DNA of 64,000 bases from contig JAAYIN010000037.1 of NCBI GenBank assembly GCA_012523405.1, forward strand, positions 41,962 through 105,961, written 5' to 3'. This DNA comes from Clostridiales bacterium (GTDB taxonomy: Bacteria > Bacillota > Clostridia > Christensenellales > Aristaeellaceae). The notes under the pieces were generated by a model. That model saw only the letters and a program-made list of their open reading frames with translations. It ran no database searches and was not told the origin of the DNA. Positions 44,457-53,916 of the stretch are shown here, in pieces. The position numbers were made by a program, and so were the translations under genes. Position 1 is the first letter of the stretch, and each line of letters opens with the position of its first letter.

Positions 44457-46630
44457 ACCGTCACAGCCTTTCGGTCGTCCTCAACAGCGGCGGTGGTGGC
44501 ATTGCCACTCTGATAATCACAGCCACTCTTATAAGCACAGCCGCTTTTAAGCGCATTGCTACGCTCATAACCATCGCCCCTGAATATGCCTTCAACATCT
44601 TGCAGCAATTCTTCTTGTGCATTGATCTTCTTGCGAGTTCTTTGCTTGCGTACATAGGATGTATCCGCACGGCGAACGCGGCATTTTGCCGTATCGCGGA
44701 GCTGGAGAGCAAGCACGTTATAAACAGCCTGGCTACATCGCTCATCTAAAATGGGGAACATCAACTCCACGCGCCGATAAAGATTTCTGGGCATCCAGTC
44801 CGCTGATGATAAGTATACCTCGCGCTCACCATCATTTGCAAATACAAAGGCGCGCGCATGTTCAAGGTTCCTGCCAACAATGGAATAGACGCGGATATTT
44901 TCACTCACGCCAAGCTTTCCGGGAATCAGGCAGCAAATGCCGCGCACGATCAAATCGATCTTCACGCCCGCGCAGCTTGCATCCAGCAATGATTCAATCA
45001 TCTTGCGGTCCGATAAGCCGTTCATCTTGGCAAGGATATAGCCCCGCTTGCCTGCGAGTGCATTCTGCTTCTCGCGCTCAATCAAGCGCTGCAACGTCGG
45101 CTGCAAATCATGAGGCGCAGAGATAATCCCTCCCATAGGCTCTGCGTCCGCTTTCCCTTCAAGCCTCTCAAAGAAGCGATATGCATCGCCTGTCAATTGT
45201 TCATTTGCCGTAAGCAGACCGAAATCCGTGTACAGCTTCGCCGTGCCGTCATGGTAGTTTCCTGTACCAAGGTGCACCGCTCGCTTGATTTCGCCATTCA
45301 CCTCGCGCTCAAAGTAAGTGATCTTGCTATGCACCTTGAGGTTTGGAAGACCGTACATCACCGTGCATCCCGCACGCTGCAAGCGCTGTCCCCAATATAG
45401 GTTGTTTTCCTCATCAAAGCGCGCATGCGCCTCCATGAGCACCGTGACCCGCTTACCGTTTTGCGCGGCTTCCACCAAAGACGCAATAATGGGGCTATTG
45501 CCTGACACGCGATAAAGCGTCTGCTTAATCGCCCTCACCTCAGGATCAACCGCTGCACACTGCATCAGGTGAACCACAGGTTCAAAGCTATGGTAGGGAT
45601 GGTAGAGCAAGTAGTCCTTGCGTTCAATCACGTCAAGCACGTCATCACCCATCAGTTCATCCAGCAGCACAGGCTTCACGCCTTGGTACTTTAGATCAGG
45701 ACGCTTCACCTGTGCGTACAGCGTCATCATCATCTTATTCAAATCCAATGGACCTGTGACACGATAGCGGCGTTCATGGCTCACATCAAAGCGCTCCATG
45801 AGCAGCGTCAGCATTTCCTCGCTCATCCGCTCCTCTGCCTCCAAACGCACCACATGTCCCGTAATGCGCTTGCCCAGCATGTCGCGAATAGCAGGAACAA
45901 CATCCTCAATCGTGCGTTCCTCCACCAAAAAGTTCTGGTTTCTGATCACACGGAAAACAGCCGCATGAGAGACTACTTCTTTGGGAAAAAGCTCGCCTAA
46001 GCAGTGGCATACAACGTCTTCCAGCCGTATCAGGCAGCTGATATCATTGCGCGAGGATAGATTAAAAAGCCGCGGTAAGCTTGGGGGCATCGCAATGGTG
46101 ACAAAGCGAGCCTGCTTACGACTTGGCTTTTCGAGTTTTACACATAGATATAGTTGTTTTTGTTTGGGTTGACTTTCCTCGATGGATTCAATCTTCAAAT
46201 AGGGATGGATATCGCTCATGAAAATATCCTTTTCACGTTCCATATGCCCGCTATCCAGCTGAAAAACCGGAAAAAGCTGAACATCTTCCATATACAGCTC
46301 ACTGCGAATGCCCTCATAGAGCAAATATGACATATTGTAAAGGCGCAGAATATCTTTATTCACCTTGCGATACAGCTGTTTTGCAGTAATCTCGCCATAT
46401 ACCTGCTCATTGGCAAACTCGCCGCCTGCCGCATCATAGATGCGTTCATAGCGTACTTGAATAAACTCATCGAGATTAGACGAGACAATACCGAGAAATT
46501 TCGCCCGCTCCAGGAGTGGATTATCGGGATTGTCGGCCTCATACTGCACCCGCCTGTTAAATTGCAGCCAGCTTAGTTCTCGATTCTGCGTGGCTTGCTT
46601 GGTTACTGTCCTTTTGTGCGCAGTACCCAT
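44453..46630 (-). CDS. ppk1: Polyphosphate kinase 1
   Basis: A 725-residue enzyme that makes inorganic polyphosphate from ATP. The N-terminal region has [12 protein letters not shown], followed by the PPK head domain and two phospholipase-D-like catalytic domains with [10 protein letters not shown] (the autophosphorylated histidine) and the second histidine in NLEHARAF. The length is typical. The last 45 residues form an odd tail with three six-residue units ([18 protein letters not shown]). It is the first gene of a long minus-strand operon, with an extended -10 promoter just upstream. Confidence 0.93.
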   Translation of the reverse strand: MGTAHKRTVTKQATQNRELSWLQFNRRVQYEADNPDNPLLERAKFLGIVSSNLDEFIQVRYERIYDAAGGEFANEQVYGEITAKQLYRKVNKDILRLYNMSYLLYEGIRSELYMEDVQLFPVFQLDSGHMEREKDIFMSDIHPYLKIESIEESQPKQKQLYLCVKLEKPSRKQARFVTIAMPPSLPRLFNLSSRNDISCLIRLEDVVCHCLGELFPKEVVSHAAVFRVIRNQNFLVEERTIEDVVPAIRDMLGKRITGHVVRLEAEERMSEEMLTLLMERFDVSHERRYRVTGPLDLNKMMMTLYAQVKRPDLKYQGVKPVLLDELMGDDVLDVIERKDYLLYHPYHSFEPVVHLMQCAAVDPEVRAIKQTLYRVSGNSPIIASLVEAAQNGKRVTVLMEAHARFDEENNLYWGQRLQRAGCTVMYGLPNLKVHSKITYFEREVNGEIKRAVHLGTGNYHDGTAKLYTDFGLLTANEQLTGDAYRFFERLEGKADAEPMGGIISAPHDLQPTLQRLIEREKQNALAGKRGYILAKMNGLSDRKMIESLLDASCAGVKIDLIVRGICCLIPGKLGVSENIRVYSIVGRNLEHARAFVFANDGEREVYLSSADWMPRNLYRRVELMFPILDERCSQAVYNVLALQLRDTAKCRVRRADTSYVRKQRTRKKINAQEELLQDVEGIFRGDGYERSNALKSGCAYKSGCDYQSGNATTAAVEDDRKAVTV
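44495..44548 (-). repeat. Three 18-bp tandem units in the ppk1 3' end
   Basis: Units at 44531-44548, 44513-44530 and 44495-44512 encode [12 protein letters not shown] and QSGNAT on the minus strand. They are imperfect in-frame copies near the C terminus of Ppk1. Confidence 0.7.
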
Positions 46631-46671
46631 TTATGCCGTCCTCCCTATATCGTGTGATGGTTGCGGTTATC

Positions 46672-46680
46672 ATTATATCA
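46672..46680 (-). promoter_or_regulatory. Extended -10 promoter of the ppk1 operon
   Basis: On the minus strand TGATATAAT lies 42 bases upstream of the ppk1 ATG. This is a full extended -10 (TGnTATAAT); no good -35 hexamer is seen. Confidence 0.55.
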
Positions 46681-46724
46681 CAGGTTTTTAGCGGAGTACA
46701 GGGTGAATTCGGCGCATGGCTGTC

Positions 46725-47978
46725 CTACGCTTGTATTGTCGTCTCGCTTTCATCTTGCGGCTGATAAATATTGCGTATCCCCTTGCGGTTTCGCCAAATC
46801 GTCAGCCATGTACACAGCAGTGCAAACAGTCCCGCAACGGTCATTGTCATGCGGTAGCTCAGCACTTCACCAAGCGCACCGATCAACAAGCTAAAGATAG
46901 CGGCTGCTATCGATACGAGGATTGACTCAAAGGCATTTAGCTTGGCACGGAGTTCATCGGGAATATACATCTGCACCGCTGCCCTGCGAAGCGATGCGCT
47001 GTTGATACCCAAAAAGCCGCAAATCACGCGATTGAGCATCATCAATGGATAGGGAAGCCAAAGCAATATGGTATCCATCAAGTCGTATGTCACGTAGACC
47101 GCATAAGCAAACGAGAACCGTTTTTTCTTGGGTATTTGGACATGATAATGAAACAAACCACCGAGCGAACGCCCCGCAAACGCTGCCACCGAAAATAACG
47201 CGTACATCGCAACGCTAAATCCGGCAGTCGTGCTAAAAAAGGCAATCATAAGCGGCCCATAGCCGCCTGATATGCCATTGGTGATGGATGTATAGGCATA
47301 AATACCGCGCATACCTTGATCGTTTTTCAAGTAGGTAGCCGCCTCTTTGATATCGCCCCACCACAGCTTCACTGAGAAACGACCTTCCCCCCTGCGATCC
47401 TGTTCCACTACTCGGATGTTGCTTTCAATCGCCGCTGCGATTAGGGATAGCACGCCCTGAATTAATAGAATAACACCAACACCCACCATCTTGTACAAAA
47501 GCGCAGCAATAGGCGTCATGATCACAACGAGTGTTGGATAGACCATGCTTGCGACCGAATAGCCTTTTTGCTCAAATCCCTTGGGAATCAGCTGTGGAAA
47601 CAGACTATCGTATGCCAGCATATCAAAGGACCCCATGCCCGCTAAAACAAGCGAAAAGAGCATATAGGCAATGTAGCTGAACTCAAACTTCAGCAGATAA
47701 AAACCTGCCAGCAAATAGAGCGCACCATTGATCGCATCGCCCCCCACCAAGAACGGCTTTCTTGGTCTCCGATCCAGCCATGGCGCCGCGACCAATGGAA
47801 TAATGAATTCCGGGATGACCCGTATGGCAATCAGCAATGCAGCAGCAAACGTGCTGCCCGTTTCATCAAAAACAAGAAACGAAAGCGGTAAAGTGGAGAG
47901 AATTCCGCCTGCGGCACCAATGGATGTAGCAAAAATAATCAGCGAGAAATCTCTCGTCCACAATGTATTTTTCTTCAT
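46725..47978 (-). CDS. MFS transporter
   Basis: A 417-residue major facilitator superfamily protein with about 12 hydrophobic segments. It opens WTRDFSLIIFATSIGAAGG and has a conserved inter-helix loop PWLDRRPRKPFLVGGD corresponding to MFS motif A. The gene arrangement (alone, 94 bases before ppk1) gives no clue to its substrate; the family includes drug exporters and lysophospholipid transporters. I start at ATG 47978, which has GAGGG a few bases upstream. Confidence 0.82.
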   Translation of the reverse strand: MKKNTLWTRDFSLIIFATSIGAAGGILSTLPLSFLVFDETGSTFAAALLIAIRVIPEFIIPLVAAPWLDRRPRKPFLVGGDAINGALYLLAGFYLLKFEFSYIAYMLFSLVLAGMGSFDMLAYDSLFPQLIPKGFEQKGYSVASMVYPTLVVIMTPIAALLYKMVGVGVILLIQGVLSLIAAAIESNIRVVEQDRRGEGRFSVKLWWGDIKEAATYLKNDQGMRGIYAYTSITNGISGGYGPLMIAFFSTTAGFSVAMYALFSVAAFAGRSLGGLFHYHVQIPKKKRFSFAYAVYVTYDLMDTILLWLPYPLMMLNRVICGFLGINSASLRRAAVQMYIPDELRAKLNAFESILVSIAAAIFSLLIGALGEVLSYRMTMTVAGLFALLCTWLTIWRNRKGIRNIYQPQDESETTIQA

Positions 47979-48071
47979 GGATACCCTCATGCTTCCTCAT
48001 TGTTAGTCGTTTATTCCAGTTACTATAGCATACACCTCGATTGTTCGCAACCTTATTCTGTTGCTCTGATG

Positions 48072-48100
48072 GCATATGAGTCAGATCTTTTCCATACGCT
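48072..48100 (+). promoter_or_regulatory. Candidate sigma-E promoter of sigK
   Basis: GCATATG (48072-48078), 14 bases, CATACGCT (48093-48100), close to the mother-cell sigma-E pattern of B. subtilis (KMATATT, 14 bases, CATACAMT). It lies 59 bases before the sigK TTG start; sigK is sigma-E-dependent in B. subtilis. Confidence 0.55.
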
Positions 48101-48158
48101 GACCGTAAGGAGATTATTTCTCGTCCAAATCACCGCCATGACAAAGGAGAGGTTCCTA

Positions 48159-48854
48159 TTGATTTCTACATTTCTCTTCTGGATTATTAAGGACTGCCTG
48201 TTTCTGCTTGGATATATATCAGGCAGGCAGAGCTTCCCCAAACCACTTTCCCCAAAGGAGGAGCGCGAGGCGCTCGTTTCGATGAGCGAGGGGGACGAGG
48301 ACGCTCGCCAAAAACTAATCGAGCACAACATGAGATTAATTGTGCATATTGCCCGAAAGTACAAGGTGCCCGGCTGTACCTTTGATGACCTGATATCCAT
48401 CGGTGCTGTTGGCCTGATTAAAGCGGTCCGCAGCTACAAAATGGACAGCGGCACATCGCTGTCCACCTATGCTGCGCGCTGCATTGAAAACGAAATCCTC
48501 ATGAGCCTGAGGCAAAGCCGAAAGCAGCAGTCAGACATCAGCTTGAGTGAACCCCTTGGCACTGATCACGACGGCAATACCGTATCCTTTTCAGACCTCC
48601 TAGGCACCCCGCCGGATTTGGTTGAGGAGGAAGTCCGCCGCAGGATCACCCTCACCAAAGTGGAGAAGGAATTGCCCAAGCTTCCCGAGCGCGAGCGCAC
48701 TGTTTTAAAACTCCGTTACGGGCTTGAGGATGGGCTTATCCATCCTCAGCATGAAATCGCCGAAATGCTTGGCATATCTCGTTCCTATGTGTCCCGTGTT
48801 GAAAAGCATGGCATTGAGCTTTTGCGAGAGAGCATCACCAAAAACGGCGAATGA
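48159..48854 (+). CDS. sigK: RNA polymerase sporulation sigma factor SigK
   Basis: A 231-residue late mother-cell sigma factor. It begins with a hydrophobic pro-sequence (ISTFLFWIIKDCLFLLGYI) like the SpoIVFB-cleaved leader of pro-sigma-K, followed by SFPKPLSPKEEREALVSM. Region 2 includes LIEHNMRLIVHIARKYKVPG, TYAARCIENEILMSLRQSRK, and region 4 ends with IAEMLGISRSYVSRVEKH. The start is TTG 48159 with AAGGAGAGG upstream; longer readings have no ribosome site. The gene is continuous, without the skin element that splits it in some Bacillus and Clostridium strains. It is close to SigE by family, but the pro-sequence and ISRSYVSRVEK favour SigK. Confidence 0.9.
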   Translation: MISTFLFWIIKDCLFLLGYISGRQSFPKPLSPKEEREALVSMSEGDEDARQKLIEHNMRLIVHIARKYKVPGCTFDDLISIGAVGLIKAVRSYKMDSGTSLSTYAARCIENEILMSLRQSRKQQSDISLSEPLGTDHDGNTVSFSDLLGTPPDLVEEEVRRRITLTKVEKELPKLPERERTVLKLRYGLEDGLIHPQHEIAEMLGISRSYVSRVEKHGIELLRESITKNGE

Positions 48855-48886
48855 TGCCAGTATATGAGCATTAAGCTAGAAGCAAA

Positions 48887-48923
48887 AAAGATAGTAGACA
48901 CGTTTTTTGTGTCTACTATCTTT
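48887..48923. terminator. Terminator after sigK
   Basis: A perfect 15-bp stem (48887-48901 with 48909-48923) with a T-rich 7-base loop; an A run flanks the left side and TTT ends the right. It separates sigK from the convergent pgi gene. Confidence 0.85.
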
Positions 48924-49006
48924 ATATCACTTCATTTGCATAGTATCCCTTTTGGATTAGCTATTTAGTTTTTGTATCGCCCTATCCAGCCTATTGCTAT
49001 CATCAC

Positions 49007-50431
49007 TTACAGTGTGTATTTAGCTTTGCTTGCGGGGCGGTTCTTCATTTCTTCTGCCTTCTTTTGGTACTTCTCATTGGTATTGCCTAGCACTGCATAG
49101 CTAGCAATCTTGCTCTCTTCAACGCCTGGTTGATTGAAAGCATCGATATCAAGAAGTTCGCCTGCATAGGCAGTTGCCATTTCAAAGAAGAACAGCAGCT
49201 GACCGATGGTGTAGGCATTCACCTCTGGCAAAGTAATAGTCTGGCTCATGCGGCCCGAGCGATACAGTGCATACTCAGTGCCCTGACGCTCAGCTTCGAT
49301 CAAGCTATTGAGGGTTTTTCCGCCAAGGAACGCTACATCCGCGAATTCTTCGCAGCCATGGGAGATTTCAAACTCATTGCGGAACTGTCCGACCTTCAGG
49401 AAGGTAATGACCTTGTCATACGGACCTTCTGTGTAAAGCTGAAGCTGGCTATGCTGGTCGGTTACGCCAAGTGCCTTTGTGGGGGTCTGTCCTACGTTTA
49501 CAGCCATGCCCTTGCGGGTGACGCTCTTGCCAAGGGACTCAGCCCATAGCTGGCAAAACCAGTCCGCCATGTACTTGAGGCTGTCTGCATAAGGCATAAC
49601 AACCTGCACGTTTGCGCCTAGCTCCTGCATGGCGATGTATTGGAGAACTGCCTCAAGGAGAGCAGGGTTTGCCCAGATATCATCTGTCTTGCAGCGTTCG
49701 TCCATTGCTGCTGCACCTGCAAGCATCGCGTCAATATCAATGCCGCAGACTGCTGCTGGAATGAGACCTACGGGGCAAAGCTCACTGAAACGGCCGCCAA
49801 CGGTGGAAGGAATAAAGAACAGATCAAAGTTTTCTTGCTTTGCAAGCTTAATCAAATTGCCTTTTTCCATATCGGTGGTTGCGATAATATGCTTTTGCCA
49901 GCCTTCGCCTACCTGCTTTTTGAGCAAATCGGTGATGATGAGGTATTGGCTCATGGTTTCAGCTGTTGCGCCCGACTTGGTGATGACGTTAAAGCAAGTC
50001 TTCTTGATGTCGATGACATCAAGCAATGCCGCCATGCGCTCAGGATCAATATTGTCCTCAACATACAGCTTGGGGCCGCCGCGCTTGTCTTGGGGCAGGT
50101 CATTATAGTGAAGGTGATTGAGTGCTTGCTGGATAGCGCTTGGACCCAGTGCGCTACCGCCAATGCCAAGTACAACGAAGGTTTCAAAATTCTCGCGAAC
50201 TTTCGCCGCCGCCTGCTTGATGCCGGCAACGATTTCTGCCTGATTGTATGGCAGCTCCATCCATCCAAGCCAGCCCGTGCCGCGGTTTTTCTGTACATTC
50301 TGCTGCGCGATGGACGCCGCTTCGCTCAGTCCATTTACATCGCATGCATCGATTCCATATTGATAGCCAACGATGTCGCTCATCATGTGATTTACATCTA
50401 AAACAATTGGCTGCTGAATATCCTTTGCCAT
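49007..50431 (-). CDS. pgi: Glucose-6-phosphate isomerase
   Basis: A 474-residue SIS-fold enzyme that interconverts glucose 6-phosphate and fructose 6-phosphate in glycolysis. LGIGGSALGPSAIQQAL, ITKSGATAETMSQY and GGRFSELCPVGLIPAA (the PGI signature region) are present, as is the QELGANVQVVMPYADSLKYM segment. It is monocistronic, with a long leader and its own start at 50431. It would process hexose phosphate produced by the GH94/phosphohexomutase pair and by lactose breakdown. Confidence 0.95.
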   Translation of the reverse strand: MAKDIQQPIVLDVNHMMSDIVGYQYGIDACDVNGLSEAASIAQQNVQKNRGTGWLGWMELPYNQAEIVAGIKQAAAKVRENFETFVVLGIGGSALGPSAIQQALNHLHYNDLPQDKRGGPKLYVEDNIDPERMAALLDVIDIKKTCFNVITKSGATAETMSQYLIITDLLKKQVGEGWQKHIIATTDMEKGNLIKLAKQENFDLFFIPSTVGGRFSELCPVGLIPAAVCGIDIDAMLAGAAAMDERCKTDDIWANPALLEAVLQYIAMQELGANVQVVMPYADSLKYMADWFCQLWAESLGKSVTRKGMAVNVGQTPTKALGVTDQHSQLQLYTEGPYDKVITFLKVGQFRNEFEISHGCEEFADVAFLGGKTLNSLIEAERQGTEYALYRSGRMSQTITLPEVNAYTIGQLLFFFEMATAYAGELLDIDAFNQPGVEESKIASYAVLGNTNEKYQKKAEEMKNRPASKAKYTL

Positions 50432-50545
50432 TGCATTTCACCCTTTCAATACTCTCAAAAGATTCACCGTTAGTATAACACAAACTTGTATGTTTTGGGA
50501 ATAACCTATTTGGCAAAAACACAGGCGCAATCACTCATTCAAGCA

Positions 50546-50574
50546 TTTACATCATGCGTTCATTTAGGTATAAT
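50546..50574 (+). promoter_or_regulatory. Promoter of the alpha/beta hydrolase gene
   Basis: TTTACA (50546-50551), 17 bases, TATAAT (50569-50574), a near-consensus sigma-A promoter. Transcription would start near 50581, which argues for ATG 50599 as start codon. Confidence 0.7.
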
Positions 50575-50598
50575 GATCGCATGAAGGGACGTGACAAT

Positions 50599-51276
50599 AT
50601 GTTTACCAAGGTAAACGGCATGGCGCTTTATTACGAATCATTTGGACAGGGAAAACCCATCATTCTGATTCACGGAAACGGTGAAGATCACACGACAATG
50701 ATGAGCCTTGCGAGCTCACTTGTCGCGAGCTACGCCATTTATTTACCCGATAGCCGCAATCATGGACAGAGTACAAAGGCCGATCACCTCAGCTACAGCG
50801 ATATGGCTGATGATATAGCGGGGTTCATTCAGACCTTGAATTTAGAGAAACCCCTGATCATCGGATCAAGCGATGGTGCTATTATTGCTCTGCTGGTTGC
50901 GATCAAGCATCCTGGGCTTTGCAGCGGCATCATCAGCGCAGGGGCAAACCGCTTTCCCTCCGAGCTAAAGGCATGGTTTCGCATCATGGCAAGGATTGGG
51001 CTGTGGGGTTCGCGAGGCGATCCCAATCTCGCCCTGATGCTTAACGAACCAAATCTGACCGACGAACTCCTCTCAAAGATCACTGAGCCTGTGCTTGTGA
51101 TGGCGGGTCAGCGCGATGTCATCAGCGAAAATTGTACCCGTGCACTTGCAGCTGCCATTCCAAACGCCGCGCTCTGCATACTCAAAGGCGAGACGCATTC
51201 AAGCTATATCAACCATGGCGAGCGGCTTACTGCCGCCGCAAAGCCGTTCATCGATGGGCTTTGGCAGGATGAATAA
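50599..51276 (+). CDS. Alpha/beta hydrolase
   Basis: A 225-residue serine hydrolase. The oxyanion region is ILIHGNGEDH (near residue 20), the nucleophile elbow is GSSDGA (near residue 92), the Asp is likely in AGQRDVISEN, and the His is in KGETHSSYI. The cap domain is minimal. Substrates are unknown. I start at ATG 50599, after GAAGGG, because the promoter's start point lies at about 50581. Confidence 0.85.
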   Translation: MFTKVNGMALYYESFGQGKPIILIHGNGEDHTTMMSLASSLVASYAIYLPDSRNHGQSTKADHLSYSDMADDIAGFIQTLNLEKPLIIGSSDGAIIALLVAIKHPGLCSGIISAGANRFPSELKAWFRIMARIGLWGSRGDPNLALMLNEPNLTDELLSKITEPVLVMAGQRDVISENCTRALAAAIPNAALCILKGETHSSYINHGERLTAAAKPFIDGLWQDE

Positions 51277-51288
51277 CGATACCATATG

Positions 51289-51326
51289 AAAACCCCACGC
51301 TTCTACATAACGAAGCGTGGGGTTTT
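51289..51326. terminator. Bidirectional terminator
   Basis: A perfect 15-bp stem (51289-51303 with 51312-51326) and an 8-base loop, with A and T runs on either side, between the convergent hydrolase and HAM1-like genes. Confidence 0.92.
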
Positions 51327-51341
51327 ATCATTGGTTGAAGT

Positions 51342-51989
51342 TTACAGTGCTTGATATTCAGCAATGCACTTTTCAAGGTATATAATGGCTCTCTTTTCAA
51401 CTTCACCAAATGCAATATCCTTTGTTTCAGATTCATCCTCAGGCGCTGAATGTTCATCATCGAGATAATATGTTCCATCTGACAAACGAACGGAAAGACA
51501 ATCCAAAGGGAAACCCTTTGCGTAGTTCGGGTGCGGCGTATCAACAATGCCGAAGTTTTTGCTCGAAAACGACGCGTCCATGCTGGCGTATAGATGCTCA
51601 TCGTCCATGATCAGACAGATCGCATTCTGGTATCGCGCCTTTAGCATGCCATACTCTTTGGCCAATCCACTATAATAGGCGACCATTTCCGCGTCCGTCA
51701 TCGTCTTTTCATTGACTCGGCGCACATGCACCCCCGGTTGGAGCTCGGCGGGCAAATTCTCGCAAAACAAACCCGAATCGCAGGAAAACACAGGACGTCC
51801 AAGCGCCTGATAAAAAGCCTTGGCTTTGATGATCGCATTCTCCAGCGGGTCAGCCCCGCCTTCCTCAATCTGCACATCACGTATCGCAGGGATCGTATCA
51901 AGCCCGATGATCTCCAGTGCGCAGTCCGTTGCGCACTTGCACATAGTCGCTAGCTTGGCTTCATTTGCGGTCCCATATATCAATTCCAT
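51342..51989 (-). CDS. HAM1-like non-canonical purine NTP pyrophosphatase
   Basis: A 215-residue enzyme of the ITPase/HAM1 superfamily, which converts dITP, XTP and similar nucleotides to monophosphates. The family opening appears as GTANEAKLATM, followed by GGADPLENAIIKAKAFYQAL and the active-site Asp of FSCDSGLFCENL. The usual PG-containing segment SARY is changed to PGVHVRRV, and the end lacks the family's final helix motif, so it is a divergent form. It lies six bases downstream of pyrG, suggesting co-transcription in nucleotide metabolism. Confidence 0.78.
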   Translation of the reverse strand: MELIYGTANEAKLATMCKCATDCALEIIGLDTIPAIRDVQIEEGGADPLENAIIKAKAFYQALGRPVFSCDSGLFCENLPAELQPGVHVRRVNEKTMTDAEMVAYYSGLAKEYGMLKARYQNAICLIMDDEHLYASMDASFSSKNFGIVDTPHPNYAKGFPLDCLSVRLSDGTYYLDDEHSAPEDESETKDIAFGEVEKRAIIYLEKCIAEYQAL

Positions 51990-51995
51990 CCTGGC

Positions 51996-53636
<1,641 letters not shown>

Positions 53637-53654
53637 TCAAATCACACAAAGTTC

Positions 53655-53684
53655 ATTGTAACAGGATTCTCTCAAATTCGTCAA
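53655..53684 (-). promoter_or_regulatory. Promoter of pyrG
   Basis: On the minus strand TTGACG (53679-53684), 18 bases, TACAAT (53655-53660). It lies about 40 bases upstream of the ATG. The remaining 53685-53916 gap holds only AT-rich sequence with a TATAAT near 53799 but no matching -35. Confidence 0.65.
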
Positions 53685-53916
53685 GACAAAAAGGAGGTTT
53701 TTACTTAATTAATATGGAAACATTTCACGCCTATTCTGTGTATCAGGCATCGCACTTTCAGCCAGATCACAGCAAACACCACAACTGATTGTGCTGTATA
53801 TAATTGAGGAAACACAACATCACAACCCAATACAAAAAATCACACGGTAGGGCATTCATCTTTCCAGAAGCGAATGATATGCTAAGGGTGCAAAATAGTA
53901 TTCGGAGGCACAATCC

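Noticed and set aside
44453..46630. Long open frames on the plus strand over ppk1, cysS, leuA and the glycosyltransferases
   Set aside because: They are antisense shadows of clear genes, without ribosome sites or family motifs.
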